The notes: generated by a model from the letters alone, not told the origin. Shown: positions 26,444 to 37,450, counted from the first letter of the stretch. The stretch is 64,000 bases of DNA from Henningerozyma blattae CBS 6284 (GCF_000315915.1 NC_020190.1:989863-1053862), one strand, 5' to 3'. A program made the numbers and translations.

Positions 26444-27844
26444 TTATTCTAAGATCATCGGATGATCATAATGGCATATATTAACAAGAAAATCGTATAT
26501 CAATTTTTCTATCACTTCTTGGTCTAAATATTTGCCAATAAAGATTATTTTACAGTACGATACTTCAGGTAGCTTTGTACCGGGAAAGACATCATATGTA
26601 TCTCGTACACCTTGTAAAATCTTTACAGTATTATCATTAAGTAAAATTAAACCCTTTGTTCTTTGAATTTCCCAATCTAAATGGTCACCTAACATCTTTA
26701 TCGATTTATTAACACCAAAATCTTTCCATAGTAATACTTGTAAAAATTTCTCTTCAAATTTTTTAAAGTCGAATTCATTTTTCAAAGGTTGAAACTTTAT
26801 TGTGATAGTGTTCATTCTTGGATCATGGAAGGTATTATTCAAATGCTTATGGTTGTATGAAATTGAGTGAGATCCTGGATGCGAGCTTTCATTTTTATGT
26901 TGATCCGAAGTAATGTCATGTAGATGATCTTGATGGTCAATCAATTCTGAAATATCCTTACCATCATACGCATGAATATCCATCAATTTATCTATGCCCA
27001 AATCACCATATTTTGTATAATAAATAGGAGCTAATGAGTTAATCTCCTTGATTTTGTCTTTAATATTTTTGATTTTCTCATCACTTGTTTCTATTTTATC
27101 AAATTTATTCATTATTATTCTATCTGCCATTGCAATTTGAAAATGTGCAATGGTTAGATTATTTTCTACGATAACATTTTCGCCATGCCAGTGACTTTCA
27201 GGAGATTTATCATCTAAACACTTTAAAATATTTTCACAATCCAATACTGTAATTATGCCATCGATATAAATACTACTATTCAATCCTTCATCCTGCCAAA
27301 ACATTTTGGCAATGGGAGCAGGATCTGCAATCCCAGACGTCTCTAGTAATATATAATCAATCTTACCTGGTGATCGATCTATCATATCTTCGATTGCTTT
27401 CACTCCGATATTTTTCAATGAACAACAAAGGCATCCATTCCCTAAATCTAGCCATTCTTGGTAATTATTGTTTCCATTCCTAATAGTCATAGATTTCTCA
27501 ATCTCACTTGAATCACCAAATTCATTCAAAATAACAGCAATCTTTCTATCGGACCCTTTTTTTGCAATCGCTTCTAGCAAAGTTGATTTGCCTGAGCCCA
27601 AATAGCCTGTAATTATACTTACTGGAATCTTTTGCTGTATATTTTTCTTATTATTAATCGCCAATGTTATCTCTTCAACTTGTTTGTTAGCTCGATTTAA
27701 TTTTGACTCACCCACAATATTAATGCCACCATCAGCAGTGGTATTGTTAAGGATATCCTTTAAGTTAGATTCGTTTCCAGTTATTAATGACGGTAATTCT
27801 CCATCTTCATCCTCCTTATAGCTAATATCTTTCAAAGCATTCAT
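26444..27844 (-). CDS. ZNG1: COG0523/CobW-type zinc-transferring GTPase
   Basis: A G3E-family P-loop GTPase matching S. cerevisiae YNR029C (about 429 residues). Eukaryotic members of this family (ZNG1) deliver zinc to methionine aminopeptidase. The 466-residue product has Walker A GYLGSGKST near residues 80-88, the metal-binding motif GCLCC near 137-141, and the family ETSGIADPAP motif near 165. The CobW C-terminal domain follows. A His-rich stretch (about 305-335) lies between the two domains. The family assignment is firm; substrate identity is from family knowledge. It is convergent with the cyclophilin and divergent from ALG12, as in YNR028W-YNR030W. Confidence 0.93.
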   Translation of the reverse strand: MNALKDISYKEDEDGELPSLITGNESNLKDILNNTTADGGINIVGESKLNRANKQVEEITLAINNKKNIQQKIPVSIITGYLGSGKSTLLEAIAKKGSDRKIAVILNEFGDSSEIEKSMTIRNGNNNYQEWLDLGNGCLCCSLKNIGVKAIEDMIDRSPGKIDYILLETSGIADPAPIAKMFWQDEGLNSSIYIDGIITVLDCENILKCLDDKSPESHWHGENVIVENNLTIAHFQIAMADRIIMNKFDKIETSDEKIKNIKDKIKEINSLAPIYYTKYGDLGIDKLMDIHAYDGKDISELIDHQDHLHDITSDQHKNESSHPGSHSISYNHKHLNNTFHDPRMNTITIKFQPLKNEFDFKKFEEKFLQVLLWKDFGVNKSIKMLGDHLDWEIQRTKGLILLNDNTVKILQGVRDTYDVFPGTKLPEVSYCKIIFIGKYLDQEVIEKLIYDFLVNICHYDHPMILE

Positions 27845-28302
27845 CCTATCAAAATAATCAAGTCAGATTTATTATATAAAGATGGCAAGCTCTAAGAGTC
27901 TATTAAGAGAAGTTACCTAATAAACACAGACTACGTATTGAGATATCCCATTAATATCACATTCTCTTTTAGGACCTAATGTGTATATGTCTCACATTTA
28001 ATTATCGATGTCCTATATTTAAAAATATTCAACTCCAGGTCTAATAAGGGTTGCACTTTTTCAGACCTAGGTCTTGTAGCGGCTGCTATCTGTTTTCGGA
28101 AATGTACAAGCCGAGAATTAAAACCAAGAATTCGAAATCATGAAAAGTGATGAGATTTTTATAAGAGATAACAATGGAATTTAAAGATGGAATTCTTCAG
28201 GTATTTTTGGATTTACAGTTCCTTATTCTGCAATATTTAAACTTCGGATCACTCAATTATTAGAACATTACTTCATTGCACATTTCTATCAATCTTGTCA
28301 TC
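27845..28302. promoter_or_regulatory. Divergent ZNG1/ALG12 promoter region
   Basis: This 458-bp region between divergent genes is AT-rich, with a GC-richer patch near 28060-28120. No binding motif stands out enough to name. Confidence 0.35.
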
Positions 28303-29979
28303 ATGCAGGTAGGCTATTTCGATTCAATTCTCATAGCTGTTATTATATTTCATCAAGTTCAGGCCCCCTTTACAAAAGTGGAGGAAAGTTTTTCCATTCA
28401 AGCAATCCACGATATTTTGAAATATGGTATTAGTGATATTTCACAATATGACCATTTGCAATTCCCTGGTGTGGTTCCAAGATCATTTTTTGGTCCTCTA
28501 GTGATAGCATTTTTAACCAAACCCTTTGTTTTAATTAGTGATTGGTATAGAAATTATTCTATTAATCCATATACCAGCCTTGATACACAAATGCTAGCAA
28601 GAAGTATGATTGGTATGCTAAATGGTTTGTCTATATTATATTTAAAAAATTGTGTTCAAGGTATGTTTGATAGAGTTGCAGAGCTTAGGGAAGAGCAAGA
28701 AAAAAAAAATAGAGAAGAAACAAGATCTGTGGTATCAAGGCCTCCTGATACAGATATGACTACTGTTGGATCATGGTTTGTTGTCTTCTGTACCGTCAGT
28801 TTCCATTTAATGTTTTATTTTTCAAGACCGTTACCTAATTTTGTCGTTACTTTCTCCTTGACAAATGTTTGCATCGCTTGGACTTTAATGGGTGATTATC
28901 ATTGGGCTATCTTATTAGGCGGCTTCACTGCCGCTGTTTGCAGATTAGAAGTTGTAGGTTTAATAGCAGGTATTGCACTAGCATCAGTTTTTCTAAAGCA
29001 AATTTCGTTGGTAAGAGCTGTTCAATATGGTGTATTTGGGGGCTGCCTAGGATTAAGCATCTCTTTTGCCATCGATTCTCATTTCTGGGGTCAAAGATGT
29101 ATTCCAGAACTTGACGCATTTATTTTTAATGTTATCGAAGGTAAATCTATCCAATGGGGTTCAGAACCATTTTTATCTTACTTCACTCGTTATTTAAGAA
29201 TGATATTTTTACCACCAACTGTTTTATTATTAAACTACTTGGGATTTAAAATTGGTCCAACAAACCTACATATCGTCGGTTTTGCATCTTATTTCCATAT
29301 TTTATTCATGTCATTTCAGCCACATAAAGAATGGAGATTCATTGTTTATTCTTTACCTGGTATCATCTTATTGGGTTCAACAGGTACTGCCTATCTTTGG
29401 GAAAACGTTAATGCCCAAGGTACTTTTAGAACTCTATTAACTTTACTATTGCCCTTATCTGCATTGTTTTCCTTTTTAATCTCTATTGTGTTTTCAATTA
29501 TTTCTCAAATGAATTATCCTGGAGGGGATGCTTTAGCCAAATTAAATCAATATTTTATTGATAATAATATTAGAAATACTACTGTTCACCTTTCTGTTCC
29601 TGCTTGTATGACTGGGGTTAGTTTATTTGGACAATTGGACTATGATGGGTTTGGTATCATCTATGATAAAACCGAAAAACCAGAACAATTAATAGAATTA
29701 TGGCCATCCTTTGAATATTTAATTATGTCTGAACCAAGTTCAGATCTTTTCCCTGCAGAATTGAATGATACGGGTAACTGGGAAATCATCAACACTACAA
29801 CTACTTTCAGTTATGTGGATTCTTCTTTCTTAATGAAGATTTTGTTCACTGAAAATAAAAATATTTTCCGTACTATCAAAGATGTCGTTGATAGTGAAGT
29901 AAGTTGGCACGATATTATTCACAAGACCTTCGTCTCTTCAGAGATCTTATATACTTATAAGAAAGCTGCTACAGCTTAG
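28303..29979 (+). CDS. ALG12: Dol-P-Man:Man7GlcNAc2-PP-dolichol alpha-1,6-mannosyltransferase
   Basis: Alg12 adds the eighth mannose, alpha-1,6 linked, to the dolichol-linked N-glycan precursor in the ER lumen. It is a polytopic GT-C enzyme of family GT22. The conserved first luminal loop QAPFTKVEESFSIQAIHDIL is near the N-terminus, and the family motif PHKEWRF is near the middle. Many membrane segments are visible. The ATG at 28303 is chosen because it places MQVGYFDSILIAVIIF in line with the S. cerevisiae start; the nine codons upstream begin with TTG. The length is 558 residues, typical for the family. The neighbours YNR029C/YNR030W are conserved. Confidence 0.96.
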   Translation: MQVGYFDSILIAVIIFHQVQAPFTKVEESFSIQAIHDILKYGISDISQYDHLQFPGVVPRSFFGPLVIAFLTKPFVLISDWYRNYSINPYTSLDTQMLARSMIGMLNGLSILYLKNCVQGMFDRVAELREEQEKKNREETRSVVSRPPDTDMTTVGSWFVVFCTVSFHLMFYFSRPLPNFVVTFSLTNVCIAWTLMGDYHWAILLGGFTAAVCRLEVVGLIAGIALASVFLKQISLVRAVQYGVFGGCLGLSISFAIDSHFWGQRCIPELDAFIFNVIEGKSIQWGSEPFLSYFTRYLRMIFLPPTVLLLNYLGFKIGPTNLHIVGFASYFHILFMSFQPHKEWRFIVYSLPGIILLGSTGTAYLWENVNAQGTFRTLLTLLLPLSALFSFLISIVFSIISQMNYPGGDALAKLNQYFIDNNIRNTTVHLSVPACMTGVSLFGQLDYDGFGIIYDKTEKPEQLIELWPSFEYLIMSEPSSDLFPAELNDTGNWEIINTTTTFSYVDSSFLMKILFTENKNIFRTIKDVVDSEVSWHDIIHKTFVSSEILYTYKKAATA

Positions 29980-30254
29980 AATAAAATAATATAATTACAA
30001 CAGAAGTTTAGTTCCTTCATCTTTCTAATCGTTAGTTTTTGTTTCGACAAATTTTTACTTATAAAATATATATAATTATATACATTGCCAAAAGAATTAA
30101 AAAAAATACGCATTAATAAAAAAGTATTTCTTTGAGTTTATTAATCCTTCTAAATGCTATATCATAGATATAGCCAACTATTTACAATCGCAGAATATTT
30201 AATTAATTTCAATGTACTTCATTGCTACTATATGATTATAGAGTCTTAATTCTC

Positions 30255-30710
30255 CTAAAAACGTTTTGTTAAAACATCTTTAATTTCACGGACATAATCA
30301 CCTTTTACTATGATCTTCTTAGATTGCATCAATACGGTCCATCTATTCTTTTCAATAAATGGCAAAGCATTTTGTAAATCATTTCTTAGTTGTATAATAT
30401 CTCCCTTTATCTTGGATATTTGTGTAACTATCTTATTACCACCACCTTTAATATCAGAATAGACTGGTAAATTCCCGCTGCTTGATCTTTCAATAAAATA
30501 GCTACCTTTCCCAAATTTAGAAAAACCTACAATAGTATCCAACTGAACATTAGTCATATCTGGGAACGAAGGAATACGACTATTTGATGTTGTTGTTGTT
30601 ATACTACGCAGATTCCTCACTGATACAATTGCATTCGGTATACATCTTTTCAACGCTAAAGTAGATAATGTTGTACTTTGGTGTATGATTGTATTTCTAA
30701 ATATGTTCAT
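30255..30710 (-). CDS. IMG2: Mitochondrial large-subunit ribosomal protein mL49 (Img2)
   Basis: The 151-residue basic protein matches S. cerevisiae Img2 (YCR071C, about 146 residues), needed for mitochondrial genome integrity through mitochondrial translation. A presequence rich in Arg, Ser and Thr covers about the first 45 residues. The mL49 core follows, with YFIERSSSGNLPVYSDIKGGGN and a C-terminal VKGDYVREIKDVL. The start is the ATG at 30708-30710; codons further upstream are non-ATG. IMG2 and RSA4 are adjacent on the same strand in S. cerevisiae, as here. Confidence 0.93.
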   Translation of the reverse strand: MNIFRNTIIHQSTTLSTLALKRCIPNAIVSVRNLRSITTTTSNSRIPSFPDMTNVQLDTIVGFSKFGKGSYFIERSSSGNLPVYSDIKGGGNKIVTQISKIKGDIIQLRNDLQNALPFIEKNRWTVLMQSKKIIVKGDYVREIKDVLTKRF

Positions 30711-31172
30711 AATCAATAGATTGTGTTTTGATGAAATCTTAATTTTGTTTCCTACTCAGTTGTTGAGTGTTGCTTGTGTATTTTTATTCGAAATATATAA
30801 TTTTTTTAAGGTTCCGCTAACTTACAAGAAGGTCACGGATTTATTAGACGATAATTTTCTAAAAACTAACATTTAATGTATAAGACAGGTTTAAGCATTA
30901 AATTAATGAAAACTAACGATTAACTATTTATCTTTCCTCAAGATATTCAATGCAATAATTATTTATATTTGTATATATATTAATGGAAATAAATAGATTA
31001 TGAAAGAAATGCTACTGTACATTTGTTAATATAACGAAGGTATATAAAAAAATTGGATAAACCGGATTCAAAATAAAAAATATAACGATGCTAAAATAAG
31101 TGTTTGGCAAGAAGTAAAACAGGTTCATTTTAATTGAAATGATATAAAGAGTGTAATTAATAATTCAGAGTA
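30711..31172. other. IMG2 upstream / RSA4 downstream region
   Basis: This 462-bp AT-rich stretch holds the IMG2 promoter and the RSA4 3' end. A short frame at 30685-30876 is not convincing. No specific site is recognised. Confidence 0.35.
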
Positions 31173-32717
31173 TCAATGTGTCCATAGCCTTACCATCTTA
31201 TCTTTTCCACCGCTGCATACTCTCTTACCATCTACACTCCAATCTACTGTGAAAACTTCATCTTGATGACCTGGTAAGTCGACAGATAATTTTTTAGTTC
31301 TAACATCCCAGACTTTTAAAGTAGTATCTTTTGAGCAAGAGACCAATAATCTGCAATCTGAGGACCAGGCTACCTGATAAACACTTGCTACATGACCCCT
31401 AAAAGTAGAAATAAATTTACCATCTCTACCGTCCCATAATTTAATAGAATTGTCAAATGATGCAGAAACGATGTGTCTACCATCTGGACTGAAAGCTACA
31501 TGATTTACTAATTTTTGATGTCCTGTCATTCTTGCTAAGGGTTTTGTAGATTTTAATGGATTCCATAAGAACATAGTAAAATCGTCACTTGCAGTAACCA
31601 TTAATTCTTCCGTATGACCATTTTTCTTGACTATTTTCTCATAATTCTTTAAGGCTTTATCTCTAGCTTCTTCTGCAATAGCTGGTTTTGCACCAGAATG
31701 ATCAAAAGGACCAATTCTTAAGGCATAGTCAGTTGATAGAGAAAGATGATTAACCCAATGAGCATGAGATTTTAAAATATTTATACATCTACCGTTTGAA
31801 TTCATATCCCAAACTCTAATAGTTTTATCATGCGAACCAGTATATAGCATATTTTGTCCACCCCATCTAACACATGATACAGAACTTGTATGTCCACTTA
31901 AAGTATATAAGCACACTCTACCAGTGGTATCCCAAACTTTAATGGTACCATCCTTAGAAGCAGAAGCTAAACGTGGTTTTTGGCCAACTTTAACTAGATG
32001 TAAAGGTTCCCAAGCTAATGAAGTGATCCACTTAGAGTGTCCTCTTAATGAATCACCAATAGGTTTACCATTAATACCATTCCATAATCTGATTGTATTA
32101 TCCATGGAACCAGTAGCAATGACTTCAGCATCTGGAGACCAAGCAACACAAAGAACCCAATTGGAATGACCTGATAATGTAGCCATTGGGGTTTGGGTAT
32201 CACAATCCCAAAGTCTTGCTGTGTTATCACCTGCACCAGTAACCATTCTTGAGCTTGAATTTGGAGCAAATGCAGAACATAATATTGTTGAACCGTGGCC
32301 TGCAATGGCAGATGAACTTCTAGTAACTGGTTTAACTTTGAAAACAGCCCGAGGAGTATATATCAAGGTGATTATATCTTCAGTAGTATTGTAGCCTGGC
32401 TTCAGTAATGAAGAATACAAATTATCTGTTATATCTATAGTTTTGGCAGGTTCATTCTTCTTTGGTTGAATAGAGCAGCTGAATGTATATGGAACTGGTT
32501 CATCACTCGACCCATTAAGCTGATTTAACAATTCTTCTAGTTGTTTTTCTGTAATACCACCTGGAACTCTTAAAGAACCTCCAACATTTTCACCCGTATC
32601 TAAAGCTTGGAATCTAATAGAGACATGTGGTAAATCGGTTGGAATTAAATCCACTTCCTTTGGTTGTTGTTGAGCTCTTTTTTGCTTTTTGGAGGGAGGA
32701 GGGATGATAGTAGCCAT
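31173..32717 (-). CDS. RSA4: WD40 ribosome-assembly factor Rsa4 (Notchless)
   Basis: Rsa4 is a pre-60S factor that docks the Rea1/Mdn1 AAA ATPase in the nucleolus and nucleoplasm. The N-terminal ubiquitin-like NLE domain, which binds the Rea1 MIDAS domain, covers about residues 28-110. A WD40 propeller of eight blades follows (repeated GH...V...SPD...ASASxDxTIKLWD patterns) to the end at residue 514. The length equals that of the S. cerevisiae protein (515). A PAC element and an RRPE-like motif lie upstream. Order and strand match YCR072C. Confidence 0.97.
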   Translation of the reverse strand: MATIIPPPSKKQKRAQQQPKEVDLIPTDLPHVSIRFQALDTGENVGGSLRVPGGITEKQLEELLNQLNGSSDEPVPYTFSCSIQPKKNEPAKTIDITDNLYSSLLKPGYNTTEDIITLIYTPRAVFKVKPVTRSSSAIAGHGSTILCSAFAPNSSSRMVTGAGDNTARLWDCDTQTPMATLSGHSNWVLCVAWSPDAEVIATGSMDNTIRLWNGINGKPIGDSLRGHSKWITSLAWEPLHLVKVGQKPRLASASKDGTIKVWDTTGRVCLYTLSGHTSSVSCVRWGGQNMLYTGSHDKTIRVWDMNSNGRCINILKSHAHWVNHLSLSTDYALRIGPFDHSGAKPAIAEEARDKALKNYEKIVKKNGHTEELMVTASDDFTMFLWNPLKSTKPLARMTGHQKLVNHVAFSPDGRHIVSASFDNSIKLWDGRDGKFISTFRGHVASVYQVAWSSDCRLLVSCSKDTTLKVWDVRTKKLSVDLPGHQDEVFTVDWSVDGKRVCSGGKDKMVRLWTH

Positions 32718-33048
32718 TATATATAAATGATCGAAATATAGATGTTGCTGAAGTGGTTAAAGATAGACTTATAAAAATACAAACAATAATTAAAATGCTC
32801 TAAACGTTATATAATATTTGAGATATGTACTTTTAACTAAATGAAAAATTGCACCTCATCGCACTTATTCGGCATTTTGAAATTATTTTCAGATAAAAAA
32901 TAAAAATTTCACTATTGCATTGAAAAGTGCCTATGATGTATTACAATCTTAAATAACGATAGAGTCAGTATGATTAACTATATATGTAATAGTTAGAGTA
33001 TATCCTTGATTATTACTGTCTAAAGTACCTATCTTCAAAAGTACTCTT
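32718..33048 (-). promoter_or_regulatory. RSA4 promoter with PAC and RRPE-like motifs
   Basis: On the minus strand the ribosome-biogenesis PAC core GCGATGAG (plus strand CTCATCGC, 32855-32862) lies about 140 bp before the RSA4 ATG. An RRPE-like TGAAATTTTT (plus strand 32902-32911) lies about 45 bp further upstream. This arrangement is typical of yeast ribosome-biogenesis genes and fits the function of Rsa4. Confidence 0.7.
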
Positions 33049-33270
33049 TTACAAATAATACAGTTCCAAGTTAGTTCCATTATGAATCTCATAATCATCT
33101 AAGGTAATGTGGTCTCTTAGAACGTTCTTCCCTCTTGAAACAGATATCTTAGAAACATCCATCTTCAATTGTGCTGCTAGTACTTGTTTGAAGTCATGTA
33201 CTGTGTCTTCTGGTAGGCATTTAACAATCACACGTTGGCCCATACGATCACTTACCAAGACTTCGATCAT
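33049..33270 (-). CDS. HUB1: Ubiquitin-like splicing modifier Hub1
   Basis: Hub1 is a 73-residue ubiquitin-fold protein that binds Snu66 and the spliceosome non-covalently and influences 5' splice-site choice. The whole protein is conserved: it begins MIEVLVSDRMGQRVIVKCLP and ends with the family's double tyrosine plus one residue (LELYYL) rather than a di-Gly. Length is identical to S. cerevisiae Hub1 (YNR032C-A) and the strand also matches. It sits between RSA4 (chromosome III track) and SOL. Confidence 0.96.
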   Translation of the reverse strand: MIEVLVSDRMGQRVIVKCLPEDTVHDFKQVLAAQLKMDVSKISVSRGKNVLRDHITLDDYEIHNGTNLELYYL

Positions 33271-34546
33271 TACTTTTTAGTTAATATATTGCCAATGTGT
33301 AAATCGAAACAAATAAAAGGTGCAAAGTGTCGCCTCTTATCCTTTTATTACACAAGTAAATAAATATATAGAATTTGTAAAACCATTTGTTTTTTTATCG
33401 AAATTCGCTAAACATCATGGGAACGAATGACCTCCTCCAATCAAAAAATAAGAGACTTTTAAAATATGCCAAAAACTATTGCATAAAGGATAATAATTTA
33501 CAATAGAAATTATCAATATTACACTTTATATATATCTGTTTTGGTTGTTTTTTTTTCTAAGATAACGAATGATTTTTTAATTATAATATAGAGATGTGAC
33601 TTGAGTTTGTAAAGTTAATTTTTAATTTAGTGGTAGCTACTCAAATTTTTGACTGGCTTGGACAATTTCCAATTTAACTGATCGAATGTCGATAGCTTAA
33701 ATAATTGTATCATACAAATACTATTTATTGTTTTTATGAATTTTTTAAAATATATAGTATTAAGAAAAAGGCATGAAATCTTAATAGATCAGCATAATTA
33801 TTAAATTCTGACTAAAAGCAACATAGTAATTGGAGCTTTATACTTGGGTAAATTTAAGTGTAAAATTATTCAGAGTTCAAAAGAATTTCTTGATAGGCTA
33901 ACGTCGGGGATTTACAACAATAATTATATTTGTCCATGGACTGGAGTAAAAAATACAGCCTAGTTGTCTATGAGTCAACTAATAGTTATGTTTAAGTTTG
34001 TTTTATATTATGTAATCGCCTTTACATTTCTAATACCATTTTTCTTGCCTCATAATAGCATTCGGAGTTTAAATGGTAGCCGCCTAAAGACAATAAATAA
34101 ATCAATAAAAAGAAATATTAAAATTTGCGTAGTATAAATACAAGAGAAAATAAAGAAGTGAATAAGTGCACAATATGTACATAGTTAGTAAGATAGTCAT
34201 AGGTATATCTTAGAGTTATTAAAACATATCGAAATTTAAAAAATAGGAAAAGTAGTAAAAATAAGAAGACGTAGTGAAATAAAGGGCAAGTAAAATAAAG
34301 ATAAAAATTAAATAAAGTAAATAAATTAAAGAAAGAAAAAAATGGTAATTATAATAGTACTTTAATGTCAATATAGTTTACTATGTTATAATATTAATTT
34401 TTTTAAGAGAAAGCAGAAAAACAGAGAAACAATGATAGATTATGCGTTTTTTTAATTTGTCGTAGTAAGATTCTTCAGTTGAAATATTAGCATATGTGAA
34501 TCATTCCGTCAATTAGATGAGAGGGATAAGTAAGAAAGGGTTGGAA
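33271..34546. other. Gene-free region between HUB1 and SOL
   Basis: This 1.28-kb AT-rich region has no coding signal. From about 34080 to 34340 the plus strand is strikingly A/G-rich and poor in C. PPG1, ABZ1 and SSK2/SSK22, which lie near here in S. cerevisiae, are absent. Confidence 0.4.
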
Positions 34547-35704
34547 TTAAGAATCGTTTAGAGTAGGGGAAGGACTATTTCTTGTATTTGCGGTAGTTGG
34601 TGGTTCTTGTATAGATCTGAATTTGTATCTTCTCTTTGTTACAAAAACATCATTTAAAGCTTCATCATCCACAAACCAGGAAACACGGCCACTTGCACCT
34701 TCATTCACAATTGAGCTAGGTAATCCCTTTTCTGGACGTTCCATGATGATTCTAACAACTGGAGCCTTTGTAGATCCTTCTACAACGAAAGCAACACGAT
34801 GAGAATGACAAATGACAGGGATTGTTAATGAAATTCTATTAGTTGGGCCACTGGGTGCACCTTCCACAGGAATGACCCAAGCGAATTTTTCTCTTAAATT
34901 TTCTTGGAAATTTGGGAATAAAGAAGCAATATGGCCATCAGGGGCACAACCCAATAAGAAAAGATCAAACATTGGCAATTTCACGGAATCCCTGCCAGCA
35001 AAACCTTTGATTAAAGTCTTTTCATAATTATCAGCGCATTCTTGTGGATTATTAATTAAAGATTCATCGATATGATAGATATTTGGTTTGCCAAATTTTT
35101 CACTATCGATTAAATCGAAAATTTTCCTTTTTGCTTGGCCATAATTTGAATCCACTGAATCAAAAGGTACTAACCTTTCATCTGCAAAGTAAATATCCCA
35201 TTTATCCCATTGAATATCAGTTCTTTTTAAAAGACCTTCATGTAGAACTTGGATTAAGGAACCACCTGAAAGAGCAATTTTGAATCTTTTTTCTTTTTCT
35301 TTCTTTTTGAGTTTTGATTTCGAATTAGATGAATTATTATTGTTCTTGACCGACCGAGAACTTTTGTTACTCTTGGTACTCTTTGCACTCTTTAATGAAT
35401 CCTTAGAAGATGAGTTATTAAGATTGTTTTGTGCTCCAATTGTAGATGTTGTTGTTGTGGGTATTGGCGTTAAAGCATTTGTTACCGTTGAATTAGGGAA
35501 AATATTTGTATAATTGTTATTTATTTGGTTTAAATTATTTTGTGAAGTTACATTAGATAATGCAGGGGTTGTAGTCAAATTATCTTTTGAATCGTTTGAT
35601 TTTCTTAGAGCATGATTTTGAGCATAGACCACATAATCTGCTACAGCAATGGCTACTTCATGTAATTCCGGAAATGCATAAATTTTTGGTAAATTAGTTG
35701 TCAT
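34547..35704 (-). CDS. SOL1: 6-phosphogluconolactonase-like protein, Sol1/Sol2 type
   Basis: This is a member of the 6-phosphogluconolactonase family in which Sol1 and Sol2 of S. cerevisiae are linked to tRNA export and Sol3/Sol4 to the pentose phosphate pathway. The family core is present: FKIALSGGSLIQVLHEGLL, WDIYFADERLVP, DSNYGQAKRKIFD and the GCAPDGHIASLFPN loop. The protein is 385 residues, longer than Sol1/Sol2 (about 315), because of a low-complexity Asn/Ser/Thr/Lys insertion at about 45-140. It is the single counterpart of SOL1 (YNR034W) and SOL2 (YCR073W-A). Its strand is opposite to that of both relative to its neighbours, implying a single-gene inversion. Confidence 0.9.
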   Translation of the reverse strand: MTTNLPKIYAFPELHEVAIAVADYVVYAQNHALRKSNDSKDNLTTTPALSNVTSQNNLNQINNNYTNIFPNSTVTNALTPIPTTTTSTIGAQNNLNNSSSKDSLKSAKSTKSNKSSRSVKNNNNSSNSKSKLKKKEKEKRFKIALSGGSLIQVLHEGLLKRTDIQWDKWDIYFADERLVPFDSVDSNYGQAKRKIFDLIDSEKFGKPNIYHIDESLINNPQECADNYEKTLIKGFAGRDSVKLPMFDLFLLGCAPDGHIASLFPNFQENLREKFAWVIPVEGAPSGPTNRISLTIPVICHSHRVAFVVEGSTKAPVVRIIMERPEKGLPSSIVNEGASGRVSWFVDDEALNDVFVTKRRYKFRSIQEPPTTANTRNSPSPTLNDS

Positions 35705-37450
35705 ATTATATTAATATGATATCTCTTATTGTAAATTTGTAATCGGGTAAATGTTGTATTTAATTAATATGCAATATGCTGGAAAAGAGAAAAAAACAAA
35801 ATAAAAAATAAATTATAATTATAATACCTATAATAAATTTATTGTTAAAGTAGAAAATGAAAATGGAAGTAAAGAAAACTAAATGGGAAATGGAATGGAA
35901 ACAAAAAATAAAGCAAAAGAAAAATAATTAAGTGAAGTAAGTTAAATTAAAGTAAAATTAAAATTAATAAAAATATTATATTGGATATTAAACTTTACGC
36001 AAAATAAAACGAAATGAATAAAAATATCAAAAAAAAAAAGGAGATAGGTAGGTTAAAGAACGGTAGTAGCAGTAGAAGACTAACAGGATGAAGAGAGAAA
36101 GCTCAGTTTCACAGCGTTAAGGAGTGCTTATCTTTGAAACCTTTAATGGTTGTAGACAGATATTTCTAAAGTCTTTGAATAAGTCAGTATTGGTCACGTT
36201 TGATTTATTATCGCACATAACTTTCAACCATTGGATTATTGTTATAAGATTTTTCACTCGAAATATTTCGCAAGAAGCGAAGTTTGAATTTCGATTACAA
36301 AATAGATAAGCATTATGAGCACGTGAACCACACGTGAGCATTCGATAATTAAATAAAATTGTAATAGTCGTTCACACCAAGAATATCAATAAGGGACTTT
36401 GCATTCCAACTTTTAAACTGAACGTATACTTCTTAGGAACAGCATGGCTAGTGTACGCAATAGTTCATAGGTATTTGATTTAATATAAACGATAAAATTC
36501 ACAACGAAGCTTGTAAGGAAAGTATAAATCATCACCATTAAGTCTCCAAGATTCTTATCGGAAAGCATATATTAGACAGCGATGATAATAGAGTTGTTTT
36601 GATTACTATGTATGTTGTTAGAAACGATTTTTAAGTTGGGGTCATCGGAGATACCAATATTTAAAAGATGCTGCCGTGTATGTAAAGATATTACTTGGTA
36701 GCTAATCTCCTATGACACCTGCAGTTCTTCCAGTGAGATAATCGCTAGATCTAGAGCTAACTCTATGCTCTTTAGAATATGATTATCACGTTCTTGTTTG
36801 CCTAAAGAATGTTCTTCAAAGTTCTTGAGCGAGCAAGATATTTTTACATCCTATAGAAGTATGGTACTCAGTATTACTCTTTCAGCTTTGTATATTAGAT
36901 ATAGATTACCTAGTGAGATGACTAATGACTATTGGATATTACTCTACCATATATCGATAAGAGATATGCCCCTGAATGAACCATCTAGTAGAAATCTAGA
37001 TTATTATCTGTTGGTGTACTATCCTTATCACGGAGATATTGCTAAATATATAATATTGGGAATAACTGTCCTTCAATGTTTATATTACTACAATTTTATT
37101 TTAGGTTAATATTTTCTTTCTCAAAATATATTTCCTATCTCGTGAATATTTTCTGTTTACGGTAATTTCTTAAAAACGTCATCAAGCCACCCCTTGAAAC
37201 TTTTTTTCTCTTTTCTTTTTTCTGTTATTAATTATTAATAATATATAACCTAGAAAAAACTAATACTTTTAATTGATTTGAGACAGGAGTATATTGTAAT
37301 CGAGACTTAAAAGTCTGATAGGTATGTGGTATATAACGTTTTAAAGCTGATAAAATGGCAGATCTTTTATTAAATTATAAAATTCTTCTTGTCGATAATG
37401 TTTACCATTCAGAATAAGTAGATTTAAATCACTAATAAAGGTAAATTAAT
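35705..37450. other. Long gene-free region between SOL and EGO
   Basis: About 1.75 kb. A Reb1-type CGGGTAA (35744-35750) lies 40 bp before the SOL ATG. From about 35780 to 36060 the plus strand is purine-rich. Two CACGTG E-boxes, 11 bp apart, lie at 36320-36325 and 36331-36336. A small open frame near 36798-37109 starts with TTG and resembles nothing known. No gene is called. Confidence 0.4.

Noticed and set aside
36798..37109. 103-codon plus-strand frame between SOL and EGO
   Set aside because: It starts with TTG, has no known similarity and no promoter context; it may be chance.
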